Assembly: GCA_905221605.1 (NCBI GenBank)
Contig: CAJNDS010000102.1
Location: 770,501 to 834,500 of the forward strand
From: Symbiodinium natans
Taxonomy: Eukaryota; Sar; Dinophyceae; Suessiales; Symbiodiniaceae
Reading direction: 5' to 3'
DNA: 64,000 nucleotides
The notes beneath the pieces are model-generated. The model was not told the origin of the DNA. It worked only from the letters and a program-made list of their open reading frames with translations, and did no database searches. Made by a program: the position numbers and the translations under genes. Positions 41,978 to 52,703 of the stretch are shown here, piece by piece. Within the stretch, counting starts at the first letter, position 1, and each line of letters starts with the position of its first letter.

Positions 41978-42126
41978 GAGCAGAAGAGCTTTCTATGCTT
42001 TCAACTTTCAAAGATGCCCTAGGGCCCGAGGAACGATGGAAGATGAACTTGTTTGATTCGTGGGCTGTTGAAAGCGAGGATGCTGCCACGTGGAACCTGG
42101 CCCCCCGCCAATTTGGGTTGGCCGCA
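41978..42126 (+). CDS. candidate exon, unrecognised
   Basis: After aacgcag it reads EELSMLSTFKDALGPEERWK then MNLFDSWAVESEDAATWNLA. Strong composition. Confidence 0.5.
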
Positions 42127-42749
42127 GGAATTGAGGGAAGCATAAGTGCACCCTTCGCGCACACCGGCGAACAAGAAGAAGCCTTTCTCCTGATGTGAGG
42201 AAATCCCTTAGATCTCTGCTAGAGATGCCTTGGTAGCTATCCATATGCACACCGTCGTGCTATGCAACTTGGCCCTCATGCAGATCAGTCATTCGGAAGA
42301 CCCCAACCATGAAAGCAACAACCCAACGATAACTACCAAGGCACCTCAGGAATTGAGCAGCGAAGAACGCAGCAAGAATGGACAACAATCGCATGTTTAC
42401 AGAAATCTGCCTGAGGTGGCTTTGATGCTTCTGGGCTTCGGGTTGGAACACAGGACTCATCCTGCCCAAGCCAACTGGGGTTTCCGAAAACAGAGGCTAT
42501 CATCCTTCTGGGGCTTCCAAATGCTAAAGTTTAGAGAGACTGCAGCAGTAGCAGGCCATGTGGTGTCGGGGCCCCCGCTGAACATCCTTGTGCCCCGGCT
42601 TGTCCGAGTGTGGGCGATTAAACAAGCCTCTGATGTTTGAATAACATAAGCTCCCACATTGAAGGTTCTCACGTCTATTTCGCTTGGGAAGCCTGGCCTT
42701 AAACAACAACGCTGAGGCACCTGAATCCCCATAACCTGAGGTAGGAAGT

Positions 42750-42804
42750 CCCTAAACCCTGAACCCTAAGCCCTAAACCCTGAACCCTAAACCCTAAACC
42801 CTAG
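42750..42804. repeat. CCCTAAA array ending in CCCTAG
   Basis: Seven units with ccctgaa and ccctaag variants; the last unit is ccctag, forming an acceptor. Confidence 0.9.
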
Positions 42805-42878
42805 TTCCATCTCTGGGCGGAGGCTGAACAGGCGCACATGGACGAGGAGCAGCCTCCGCCCAGGATGCGGGACCTGAG
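42805..42878 (+). CDS. candidate exon with array-derived acceptor
   Basis: Begins right after ccctag and reads AEAEQAHMDEEQPPPRMRDL after FHLW, ending at a GC donor (ctgag|gccatt). Confidence 0.5.
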
Positions 42879-43584
42879 GCCATTGGAGTTCGGGCCATCA
42901 GCGTCTCTGGAATCCCAAAAGGCTCTGCCACCAATGTGTGCAGGAGGGGCTTAGGAACCCACATCCGAACGCAAGCGAGCCTGTTTGCCAGGATCCGGAC
43001 GGCGACTCGACAGCACTAAAGATTCACCCACCTGAGCTCTGACGGAATGCTGCGCAGGGAGGGTCTGCTTTTTCGGGCTTCTTCGGTTTCGGGTCGTAGT
43101 CTGGGGCGGTGTAGGTTCCCTTGTCGAGTAATGAGCAGCTTCTTGGCCTTTGGGAAGCTTGAATTCCTTGGAGGGGTTCCGGTGGCATCGGGGCCGTTAG
43201 GGGGTTTTTCTCGTCCAGAGCCGGCCATAGCGAGTTCGATAAGACGCAGGCCTGCGCTGGCTTCGTAGACATCCAGGGCTGAGTCGCAAGCCCTGGCGTG
43301 TCTTCACAGGGTACATGCGGTGTAATGAAATAGCATTGACTGTTGTGATATTTCTAAAGACCGTTGCTTTGGAGCTGTCGCTCTGAAATACATGCGGCAA
43401 CCGCATCACTGCAACATGTCCTGCTTAAGAAGATTTTGACGCGGCCCCCTTCGCGCCAATGCAACGACCGTGAGAAACTTCGAGCTCTGTGTCATTGTGA
43501 GGCCCATCTTCTTCTAAGCTTTCATGGATGAGTGATGTAAATGGACACAAATCTCACTACCTCCGGCAGATGTCAGGAGTCCCC

Positions 43585-43605
43585 CTAAACCCTAAACCCT
43601 AACAT
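43585..43605. repeat. short CCCTAAA array
   Basis: Three units; then cataag supplies the acceptor of the next exon. Confidence 0.85.
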
Positions 43606-43608
43606 AAG

Positions 43609-43719
43609 TCTCGCTGGTCGATTGGCGGGGCCGATGCATGGGATACTTTCCCGGCAGGGTGGGTTGCCAAAGGCAAGCACCCAAGGCCAACTACGAGGTT
43701 GTCTCGAAATACCTTCAGG
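43609..43719 (+). CDS. candidate exon directly bounded by arrays on both sides
   Basis: Reads DWRGRCMGYFPGRVGCQRQA then PKANYEVVSKYLQ. It begins after a CCCTAAA block (aacataag) and ends at cagg|gtttag, where the donor is the first unit of a TTTAGGG array. One of the clearest cases of an array-bounded exon. Confidence 0.55.
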
Positions 43720-43775
43720 GTTTAGGGTTTAGGGTTCAGGGTTTAGGGTTTCGGGTTTGGGGTTTAGGGTTTAGG
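43720..43775. repeat. TTTAGGG array
   Basis: Eight units with tttcggg and ttcaggg variants, abutting the exon. Confidence 0.9.
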
Positions 43776-44029
43776 TGAAAAGACTTTTTTGTGGAGGCCG
43801 AAGCCCTTGGCTTGGGAGGCGCTGCTCCGCGCGAAATCAGGTCGGAGACTGCCTCTGGACAATTCGCGCGGGTACGTGATGTCCTGTGCGTTTCACTCGG
43901 CTGCCCGAGCGCTTGACCTAGCGGGCTGGGCGAGCCCTGGGTCCTGGAACCTGGTTCACACACCTGAGCTCTGAACCGCAAAAGCCCCGAAACGCCCCAA
44001 ATCCTCGCTGTTGGTGGATGTCACTTGAT

Positions 44030-44255
44030 GGCGTGTGCTTTGCTGAGAAGCCTGAGGAGTTGCACTCAACATTGGCTCATTGCCTTGCTTTGTTGCTCGC
44101 AGCCCCCAAAAAGGTCGACTTGGGGGTCAAAAAATGTCTCCGGACATTCAGGGCCCAGAGCATGAAGCGGATCCTGGGGTCAGGCGGCATCCTGTATGCT
44201 CAACAGGAAACCATCGGTTTTTTCATCCCAAAGATGCTGCTTCAGCTGCTGAGCG
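44030..44255 (+). CDS. candidate exon, unrecognised
   Basis: Reads EKPEELHSTLAHCLALLLAA then a Lys-rich stretch and ILYAQQETIGFFIPKMLLQL. Longest convincing island in this part; splice sites not fixed. Confidence 0.45.
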
Positions 44256-44262
44256 GCCCCTG

Positions 44263-45541
44263 ACCCCCCCAGCTTCTGTGCCAGACGCTGCCGACGAGAC
44301 ATGTGGCGCACATGCACGCCACCTCTGTTGGAGCATCCTGTCGAGCGGTGGAAGGCCGTAAGAGAGAAAGCAAACGCAAAGGAAGGCATGACGTTTAAGT
44401 CGCGGCCCCTTTAAAGCTTCCTAACTGCGGGCTTGGGCCGTTCTCATGTCCGGTAACCCCCTTTTGGGCTCTCAACGCTGATCTAAGCTACCACTTGTCT
44501 TGTAGGCCCCTTTGTTCTGCTGGTCACATGCCAGGGCTGTTCGTGAACCGAAAAGCGACTTGCGATGGGTGGCCTGTTGAGTTGAACCCCTCGGGGATGC
44601 ATAGGGTAGAGGAGAGCAGGGCGCGCCAGAATTGCCAGAAAGCGAGCCCCCTGTGGATCCAGTTGTGTTCTTTGAATGTTGCTTCTGCCGTTGTGCTTTT
44701 CGAGAAGTCTTCCGTCTTCCTTGCCTTTGAGCCGGGTGTGTGTGCTTCTGGCATCTTTGTTTCCCTGCTGAATGGGCATCCTTAGTCACAAAACTCTGCA
44801 CTGTTCTGGCACCGCGTCCGAACTTGCAGCATGAGCTCAAACCGCTTCTAGAAGCAGGCAGCCAAGCGTTCTCCCTCCTCCCAAAACTGGGCGATACCTA
44901 ACGTAGTTCGGCCCACAGCTTCATAAACCTGAGCGGCAAGTCTTCAGGCATCCTTGAGCCCCTCGAAAGGCCACCCCTTCACTGCTAAAGATGTTCTTTG
45001 CACACAGCAGAAATCAAGGCCGAGAGTAGCAAATGGCAGCCCCAAAGTTCATGAGCCTCCCGTGACACCATCCTCCCCCAGTCTCCCCCAATGCCGCCTC
45101 GCTTGCTTTCCCGCGCTCTGGCGCTTCTGGCCCTGGCAAGTGCACAGAGCCGTGGGCTTGAGTTGGGAGGGGTGCTTCAAGAAACGGTCTCTCTGCATGT
45201 TGTTCTTGTCTTTGGGTTGCCAAGAAGTGGCATGTTGACAGCTAGGCATTGTTGTCGTCGGCCTTTTTTGTTTTCCCTCGCTCCATAGCTCCCCCAATGC
45301 CCAGCCTTACCGCCCTGGCCCAGATCGAGGAACGACTCCAATGGCAGCGACTTCGAGAATGCAGAGTTCAACTACACCAACCGCTCCCAAGTTTCGCTTT
45401 CTGCCTGTCCGCCACGCTCGACCGAGAGCGATGAGGCCCTTGCAGCCACGGGGCCCCTTGCTCTGGAGACATCTTGTCGCGTTAGCCGTGTTGAACTGCC
45501 AGCCTGCCACCCTTCCAGAAAGCCATGGTGGTAAACAACCC
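44263..45541. other. no coding island I can support
   Basis: Open frames on both strands are short and mutually overlapping. Confidence 0.4.
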
Positions 45542-45680
45542 TGAACCCTAAACCCTAAACCCTAAACCCTGGCCACATGCGCTGCAGAGCCGATGTTGAG
45601 ACTGTGGAACCTGTGTGCCTCGCCTGGCTTGTCCGAGTGTGAGTGATTAAACCCTAAACCCTGAAGCCCGAAAGCCCTGA
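45542..45680. repeat. two short CCCTAAA blocks
   Basis: Blocks at 45542-45570 and 45648-45680 with 75 bases of other sequence between them. Confidence 0.85.
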
Positions 45681-45697
45681 AAAAGCTCAACGCCCAG

Positions 45698-45812
45698 GCT
45701 CACGGGCCCGGAGCTCTGGGGCAACGGCCTCGACCCCGGCCCGAGCTCCTTCGAAGACCGGTCCGCCGCGTACGCTGAGTGGCGCACGCACCTGGGAACG
45801 GAAGAGCTCAGG
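45698..45812 (+). CDS. candidate exon between inverted arrays
   Basis: After acgcccag it reads GPELWGNGLDPGPSSFEDRS then AAYAEWRTHLGTEEL, ending ctcagg|gtttag so the donor is the first TTTAGGG unit. CCCTAAA lies to the left. Confidence 0.55.
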
Positions 45813-45843
45813 GTTTAGGGGTTTGGGGTACGGGCTTAGGGTT
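45811..45843. repeat. TTTAGGG array, degenerate
   Basis: tttaggg, tttgggg and cttaggg units at the exon edge. Confidence 0.8.
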
Positions 45844-46223
45844 AAGAATAAGTACTATGAACAATAATAATAATCGCAATATCATAATAATAGTGGTGGT
45901 AATAAATATCTAGAGTAAGTAAAGAGTTTCGGGTTTAGTCTTCAGCTTATGGGGCCAAGCGCGCAGCACCGTTTTGGCCGAGGAGCGTGGCGCCGGAGCG
46001 TCAGCGCTTCGCTCGTCTGGGGCCCTCCGGGCCTCCAACCTTTGCAGGGAGGCGCCTGGCCGTGTCCCTGGCGCGGGGGCTGGGCTGACTCTGGGCTGTT
46101 TGTTGGTAGAGCCTTTACGGGGGTCCGTAGTTGGGTGACCCTCGTGTGCCAACTTGCTCCTGAAGCACAGAAAAGGCCTCTCAGACCCCAAAACCGTAAA
46201 CTAGGCCACGCGCCGTGGCCCAG

Positions 46224-46345
46224 GCAACGTGTGCCAGCAGCTGCTCAATGTGCTCTGGGACCGGCTTCATCGGCCCTCGGCCACGAACATGGGGGAATTC
46301 CTGGACAGAGGCTGCCCGGCCCTGGTGAAGGATCACCTTCTCAAG
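46224..46345 (+). CDS. candidate exon, unrecognised
   Basis: After gtggcccag it reads NVCQQLLNVLWDRLHRPSAT then NMGEFLDRGCPALVKDHLLK, with a GC donor (ctcaag|gccacc). Strong composition. Confidence 0.55.
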
Positions 46346-46547
46346 GCCACCGGGTGCCTCGCAAATATCACGCCCACTTATGTGACCCTGTGCATGTCAC
46401 AGCTTTCGGAGGACTTGGAGATGTGGAAAGTAACTGCAGTTGGTAGCTCTATTGGTCGAAGGCGTGGAGTAGCCAAGTGAGGCGGCGGGGTGTCGCGTGC
46501 GCAGGAGGGAAGTCGGCAGGGGCCTGTAAGTGCACAGAACAAGAAGA

Positions 46548-47345
46548 AGAGGAAGCAGAAGCAGAAGCAGAAGCAGAAGCAGAAGCAGAAGCAGAAGCAG
46601 AAGCAGAAGCAGAAGCAGAAGCAGAAGCAGAAGCAGAAGCAGAAGCAGAAGCAGAAGCAGAAGCAGAAGCAGAAGCATAAGCAGAAGCAGAAGCAGAAGC
46701 AGAAGCAGAAGCAGAAGCAGAAGCAGAAGCAGAAGCAGAAGCAGAAGCAGAAGCAGAAGCAGAAGCAGAAGCAGAAGCAGAAGCAGAAGCAGAAGCAGAA
46801 GCAGAAGCAGAAGCAGAAGCAGAAGCAGAAGCAGAAGCAGCAGCAGCAGCAGAAGCAGAAGCAGAAGCAGAAGCAGAAGCAGAAGCAGAAGCAGAAGCAG
46901 AAGCAGAAGCAGAAGCAGAAGCAGAAGCAGAAGCAGAAGCAGAAGCAGAAGCAGAAGCCGAAGCAGAAGCAGAAGCAGAAGCAGAAGCAGAAGCAGAAGC
47001 AGAAGCAGAAGCAGAAGCAGAAGCAGAAGCAGAAGCAGAAGCAGAAGCAGAAGCAGATGCAGAAGCAGAAGCAGAAGCAGAAGCAGAAGCAGAAGCAGAA
47101 GCAGAAGCAGAAGCAGAAGCAGAAGCAGAAGCAGAAGCAGAAGCAGAAGCAGCAGCAGCAGCAGAAGCAGAAGCAGAAGCAGAAGCAGAAGCAGAAGCAG
47201 AAGCAGAAGCAGAAGCAGAAGCAGAAGCAGAAGCAGAAGCAGAAGCAGAAGCAGAAGCAGAAGCAGAAGCAGAAGCAGAAGCAGAAGCAGAAGCAGAAGC
47301 AGCAAGCAAGCAGAAGCAGAAGCAGAAGCAGAAGCAGAAGCAGAA
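46548..47345. repeat. (AGAAGC)n array, about 800 bp
   Basis: More than 120 hexamer units with few interruptions: two identical CAG5 runs (46838-46852 and 47150-47164, exactly 312 bp apart) and single variants near 46676, 46958 and 47057. All six frames stay open. Confidence 0.95.
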
Positions 47346-47588
47346 GCAGAGAAGAAGCAGAGAGCAGAAGCAAGAAGAGAGAAGAAGAGAGAAGAAGAAG
47401 AAGAAGAAGAAGAGAAGAAGAAGAAGAAGAAGAAGAAGAAGAAGAAGAAGAAGAAGAAGAAGAAGAAGAAGAAGAAGAAGAAGAAGAAGAAGAAGAAGAA
47501 GAAGAAGAAGAAGAAGAAGAAGAAGAAGAAGAAGAAGAAGAAGAAGAAGAAGAAGAAGAAGAAGAAGAAGAAGAAGAAGAAGAAGAAT
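47346..47588. repeat. (GAA)n array
   Basis: About 240 bases of purine-only GAA/GAGAA repeat following the hexamer array. Prone to triplex formation. Confidence 0.95.
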
Positions 47589-47879
47589 AAGAGGAAGACG
47601 AAGAGAGTTGTACACAAGCCCTCCTGCAAGACGAGTCAAACAAATATGATACGAATATTGCCCAGCCCACGGGAAGTTCCACGTTCCAAGTTTCACACAA
47701 ACCAATGGCAAGCTAAACCGCTTGAGATCGGAGGCTACCAAGTTTTGGAAGGTCCCACGCACTACAAGTTCTAGCTTACAGAGCAACGATCTCAATGCGT
47801 ATGCAGCTGCACATGGAAAGCAACTTGAACCTATTCGAAGTCAATCCCAAGTCTAACTATATCTGTGTTCATATCCATG

Positions 47880-47926
47880 TCTATATGTATATGTATATGT
47901 ATATGTAGATGTAGATGTAGATGTAG

Positions 47927-47959
<33 letters not shown>

Positions 47960-48030
47960 CGGTGCTGGCGGTGGCGGTGGCGGTGGTGGTGGTGGTGGTG
48001 GTGGCGGCGGCGGCGGTGGTGCTGGTGTTC
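47880..48030. repeat. compound microsatellite (TATATG, TAGATG, GGTGGC)
   Basis: tatatg and tagatg units to 47960, then ggtggc/ggtggt units. Confidence 0.85.
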
Positions 48031-48649
48031 GTTTTTGACATGTTTTTGTCGGTCCTTTATTTTATGTTTCAGTTGTTTATGCGCCCGCGCCCCTCTCCGG
48101 CCACGCATGCACCCCTATAGGGTTTCAGGGCCTCTCTTTGAATATTTCTGTACACAGCCATGCAGCATCAGCACAATGTGCTAGAAAGGTCTGTATGTGT
48201 TAGTGTGCAGGTAGATGCCCTTTGTTTGGTACCCCCTTCCCCGTCCCCCCCGGATCCATGTTTTTTTTTTCCCATGTTACGTGGCCCTTGAAAACCACTT
48301 GCTGGCATCTTGAACGTCTTGAGCGCCTTGACTTTCAAGACAAAGCCGAAGATTGAAGTTTGAATTGTCTCAGAGCACCCTTGGTCCATCTTCCCATTCA
48401 TTTCGTTGACATCTTGAACTGATAGCTTTCGCACCTGCTAGGGTGTGTGTGTGTGTGTCATCGGATATGCTATCCTGCCATCCGTCACCTGTCATGCTTC
48501 CCATACCAAACCTCGAAAATCCCAAGAAGAGTGCAACTCTTTGACTGCATCCCACAAAGATCGCCTCATTTGTACATCATCCTTTTCATCTAGTCTTGGG
48601 TTGATTTTCCAGACTCGCCCAAATCAGCTGTTCTTCATCACTTGTGCCG

Positions 48650-48765
48650 GCATCCTTTCACGCAGTGGTGCAGGAGGGCTGGGCGCCCAACAGCGGGAGC
48701 AGCTGCGCCGGAGCTAGAACCCTGGCGGCGGACGGCGAACCCTGGTGCCCTGGGAGCTGGTTGGC
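48650..48765 (+). CDS. weak candidate exon
   Basis: Reads VVQEGWAPNSGSSCAGARTL then AADGEPWCPGSW. A second frame is also open. Confidence 0.25.
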
Positions 48766-49530
48766 ACTCGCTTCTCCACCGGCTTTCTTTACCGTCCGCC
48801 CTGCACCCGAAGCCGAAGATCCGATGCCAAAACCTGAAGCAAACAGCCAAACCCCACAAGCCCCCAAAAGACCCGAAAGCAAGCACAACCCCCCAGGACC
48901 CCGGCCCCCCCCCCCCCCAGGAGCCCCCCCCGTGAGCCCCAGCAGGGGCTCAGGAAGACCCCTGAAGCCCTGGAGAGCCCAGTGCGGCTCAGGTGCCTGA
49001 TCCAGGATCCCTTGTCTTCGATCGCAGAGCCTTGGCGGCCTCAGTAGACCCTCCCTAGTTTGGCTTCGGAGTCTTTTTGGGGGCGTCTGGCGGGTTGGTG
49101 GTCTTACGTGCCTCGACTGGTCCCTGCAGAGCTCGGCTGGCGGCAAAACTGTTGGGCATCGTAGTTTTAAGCTTCTGGATCTTCCGAGTGTGATCCGGAT
49201 GAGCTGGGCGTTCTATTTGTCAAAGCCAGGGACCATTTCACCAAAACCGTCCTGGCTTTCGCAGGCTTGCCGCATGTTGATGAGGGCGCCAGGCTTTTAA
49301 AGGCTTTCAGGTCTTAGAGGCCCTGGCTTCGTAGCTGACCCCTCGACCGGAGTTGCTCAGCAACTTTCTGGGGTTCAGGGCTGGCATGGGGGGCCTGTCT
49401 GACGCTGCAAAAGAGGACATCTTCATGTGGCGAGGCGAAGCTTAAAAAAGCTCCTGAACTTCAACAAGGGCTTTAGGGCTCAAGAGGCTGCAGGGTGCAG
49501 AGAAGAAGGCTGAATGGGACTTGAACTGGC

Positions 49531-49628
49531 TGGTTCTTAGTAGGGAATGAGGGAATGAGGGCCCTATATCTACTCTTTAAGGGATGATATAGGGCCCTCA
49601 TTCCCTCATTCCCTACGAAGAAGAACCA
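49531..49628. repeat. perfect inverted repeat (hairpin)
   Basis: Arms 49540-49570 and 49586-49616 are 31-base perfect inverse copies around a 15-base loop; outer octamers tggttctt and aagaacca also pair. Looks like a short inverted-repeat element. Confidence 0.85.
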
Positions 49629-49670
49629 GGGGGTTAATCAACATCACCCTTGGGGGGGGGGTCGGCTGAG

Positions 49671-49761
49671 GAGCACCCGCACCTCGCGGAGAACTACGAC
49701 CCGGGCGCCGACTCGCTGATCCTGGCCTGTGAGAACACCATCGCCAAGAACCGTGGCCATG
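49671..49761 (+). CDS. candidate exon, unrecognised
   Basis: After cggctgag it reads HPHLAENYDPGADSLILACE then NTIAKNRGHG; possible donor catg|gtccca. TTTAGGG follows at 49817. Confidence 0.45.
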
Positions 49762-49816
49762 GTCCCAGCTGCGGACTTCGGGGGCTTGGGTTTAGGGGTT
49801 TCGAGGGGTTAGGGGT

Positions 49817-49843
49817 TGGTTTAGTGTTTAGGGTTTAGGGTTC
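49817..49843. repeat. TTTAGGG array
   Basis: Four units 3' of the preceding exon. Confidence 0.9.
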
Positions 49844-49954
49844 AGCATCTCAAGTTCGAGCATTTACTAGGCCAGCAGTGTGTGGAGGCAACAGAAAAAA
49901 CCCACCCGCCCAAAGAATCCCATAACATTACGACAATAGAAAGTGTGTTTTTTG

Positions 49955-50420
49955 ATCAAATTCCCTAATTCGTGCTGAACAATGGGGGGCCAGAGGGGTC
50001 AGAGGGGCCAAAATGGATCAAATTCCCTAATCGTGCTGAACAATGAATGGGGGGGTCAAAGGGGTCAGAGGGGCCAAAATGGATCAAATTCCTAATTCGT
50101 GCTGAACAATGGGGGGTCAGAGGGGTCAGGGGGGCCAAAATGGATCAAATTCCTCAGAGGGGCCAAAATGGATCAAACTCCCTAATTCGTGCTGAACAAT
50201 GGGGGGGTCAGAGGGGTCACAGGGGCCAAAATGGATCAAATTCCCTAATTCGTGCTGAACAATGGGGGGTCAAAAGCGTCAGACGGGCCAAATTCCCAAA
50301 TTCGTGCTGAACAATGGGGGGCCAGAGGGGTCGGACAGGCCAAAATGGATCAAATTCCCTAATCCGTGCTGAACAATGGGGGGGGGGGAAAAAAACGTGA
50401 AAAAACAATTGATCAAATTC
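49955..50420. repeat. tandem repeat, about 60-bp unit, seven to eight copies
   Basis: The core of each unit is gatcaaattccctaattcgt then gctgaacaatggggg, followed by gtcagagg blocks and ggccaaaatg. Copies vary in length by loss of internal gtcagagg units. Confidence 0.9.
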
Positions 50421-50454
50421 CATTCCCTAGTTGGTGTTTAACATTTAGGGTTAT

Positions 50455-50500
50455 ATGGTAGAGAGGTGTAGGGTTTAGGGCTTAGGGTTTAGGGTTTTGG
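50455..50500. repeat. TTTAGGG array
   Basis: Five units directly after the 60-bp tandem repeat. Confidence 0.9.
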
Positions 50501-50731
50501 GACTGCAAGGTCCTTTGGCCCCCCTGAGCCCTCCGCGGGGCCTTGTTGCTGAGGGTGGGTTGGCGCGGAGGGGGGGGTTGGCATGTGAGCTCTGACGCCC
50601 AAGGGCCGTCCCGGCATGAGGTGGGGAAGTGCAAGGCATGTTCAAGAGACCTTCCCAAGACCTTCGGCGCGAAGCCTTTGAAGCCCTGATGCTGCCCAAA
50701 CCCTCACCAAGCTGTCGCCCTACCTAAACCT

Positions 50732-50845
50732 CAACCCTACACCCTAAACTCTAAACCCTAAACCCGTAAACGCTTGCGAAACGGGTGGGAAAAAACCCTA
50801 AACCCTAAACCCTAAACCCGAAACCCTAAGCCCTAAACCCCGGAA
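50732..50845. repeat. CCCTAAA double array with conserved spacer
   Basis: Two blocks separated by cttgcgaaacgggtgggaaa at about 50769, a spacer that recurs almost exactly near 62395. Confidence 0.9.
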
Positions 50846-50859
50846 CCGGGAAGCTGGAG

Positions 50860-50950
50860 GCCGGGTCATCACCTACCTCACGGCCTTCCGGGACGGGGCT
50901 CCGGCACGAGCCCGGAACGAGTACCTGATGAGGGCTGCCTGTGTGGAAGC
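50860..50950 (+). CDS. candidate exon between inverted arrays
   Basis: After gctggag it reads RVITYLTAFRDGAPARARNE then YLMRAACVEA; GC donor possible at gcg|gcctgc. CCCTAAA on the left, TTTAGGG on the right. Confidence 0.5.
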
Positions 50951-50968
50951 GGCCTGCTGCTCTTCCTT

Positions 50969-51010
50969 TTAGGGTTTAGGGTTTAGCGTTTAGGGTTTAG
51001 GGTGTAGGGG
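50969..51010. repeat. TTTAGGG array
   Basis: Five units, one tttagcg variant. Confidence 0.9.
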
Positions 51011-52432
51011 CTCACTGGGACTTCTTTGTGGCGAGAAGGGGTCGTAGCTTAGCCTTTGCGGTTTTTTGGGATGCATGACAGCTACGGATGGTCAGCTTAC
51101 AGCTCGGAGGTTATCGGATCCCGGCATGCGGGCATTGGATGTTTCACTTCCACAAGGTGAGATGTTGTGCCGGACACACCTCTCCTTGCCACCTGTACAT
51201 ACGTGACGCGACGCGAGCCGCTGACACCTCTGGCCCGGAAACGCAACCTGGGGCCTCCATGTCGGAGAATCTCACGGGCGGTAGTGGCTGAGGTGAGACT
51301 TGTGAGAAGGCTACCGCTCCTACGTGAGACCACCTGCAACCTGTAGAGCCCATTCCCCCATCTTGCAAGCCTTTCCTTGGCGTGGCATACCCTGGGCCGC
51401 CTCCGCTCAACCTTTATTCAACTGCAGCGGTTTAGGGTTCAGGTTCCGTTGAGAGCTGGGGCTGTTCCTTTTGAGAGCTGGGGCTGTTGCTTTCGGCTTT
51501 CTTGCTCCTCGGAGCGGCTCTGCGTTCGGACGCGCGTGCTTTCCGGCTCGAGTGCACGTAGATGTTAGGGCTTGGGGCGAGCAGCAACTTTGCGCCAAGG
51601 AGTGCGTAGAGTCGGAGGTTTGTGTGGGGAGGAGTCTTCCAGGGCCTCGGGTTTGCACCATGTACCCTAAGAGCATGCGCCGCCCTGAGATCTTCATGAC
51701 ATCTTTTGCTTCGAGTGACCTTTTGCAGAAGCAAGCCCTCTCACCTCAGCGTAGCCCACGGGCACTCCCAGCGAACGCTGTCTTTCTTCCGCCCATGGCA
51801 GAAGCAGATGCGGAGCGGCGACAGGCACTGATGCATCTTGGCTGCAGGCGATCGGGGCATCTTGACAGGGATGTTATCCCCCACCCCGCCCTCCCAGGAT
51901 GAGTCCCCAAAAAGTTTGATGACCGGACCTTCAGCCCCCCCCCCCCCGCCGCCGCCCCAAAACCCCAAAATTCTTCAGAGGAGCGTGGCGGCTATGTTTC
52001 GAGATCCGGCTGCTTTCCGCGCACCTTGTATTGGGAATGAGGGGCTCCCTCCGTGTAAGCACCCACTCTGCAGTCTACGAGCTCACTCCCGTAGAATCTT
52101 CTCCTTGTCCCTTCCCTTCGTTCCGCAAGGTTAGCCCTCAAACCTCAACCCCAAACCCCTAAACCTCGAAACCCCTAAACCCAAAATCCCAAAACCTGAA
52201 GTTCCAAGACCCTGAAGATTTTACTTGGGCTAGGCGTGCCTTGCCTTCCATAACCGAAAACAGCTTGGTGAGCTGCACGGTGACCTCATGTGAGCAGAGC
52301 GAGTCATGCCTCCCGTTCTCATTTCCACTTTTTTTAGGGTTTAGGGTTTAGGGTTCGATGGACGTTTTTGCGTCCCTGCTGCCAGGCAGGTGGCAAAAGA
52401 CCCGAAACATTAGACCTATAAACCCGAAACTC
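51011..52432. other. no coding island I can support
   Basis: Contains weak repeat traces (cccctaaacctcgaaa near 52150; tttaggg at 52334-52356 followed by the spacer caggcaggtggcaaaag). Confidence 0.4.
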
Positions 52433-52600
52433 TAAACCCTAAACCCTAAACACAGTGGACGAGCGAGTTGACACGAACCCAGATGACGGAATCCTTGCCT
52501 GCTTGTGTGCGAGTGAGTCGAAACCCTAAACCCGAAACCCTAATCCAAAGCATTCCCTCGGCAGTGGCCCTGTTGAGCTTACAACCCTAAACCCTAAAAA
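52433..52600. repeat. three short CCCTAAA blocks
   Basis: Blocks at 52433-52453, 52521-52543 and 52583-52600 separated by coding-like islets. Confidence 0.85.
52456..52511 (+). CDS. candidate 56-base exon inside a CCCTAAA array
   Basis: After aaacacag it reads VDERVDTNPDDGILACLCA and ends at a consensus donor (gcga|gtgagt). CCCTAAA lies on both sides. Confidence 0.45.
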
Positions 52601-52613
52601 CCCCTGCACTCTG

Positions 52614-52667
52614 GCGCCCGATATTACGCTCTTCGGAGATGGTGCCGCAGAAGGCCCCGAAGTCTTC
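52614..52667 (+). CDS. weak candidate exon
   Basis: Reads APDITLFGDGAAEGPEVF to a stop; GC donor possible at cagaag|gccccg. Confidence 0.25.
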
Positions 52668-52703
52668 TGAGTGGTTCGTCCAGCCATGCGGGTGCCAAAA
52701 CAC

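Noticed and set aside
46378-47795. Six open frames of 360-450 codons in all frames
   Set aside because: They are produced by the stop-free AGAAGC and GAA repeats and encode only Gln/Lys, Ser/Arg, Ala/Glu, Leu, Cys/Phe or Ala/Ser runs.
49955-50420. Spliced-leader relic
   Set aside because: The repeat contains ccaaaatgg, which in reverse overlaps ten bases of the dinoflagellate leader (ccattttggc), but the rest does not match. No other relic was seen.
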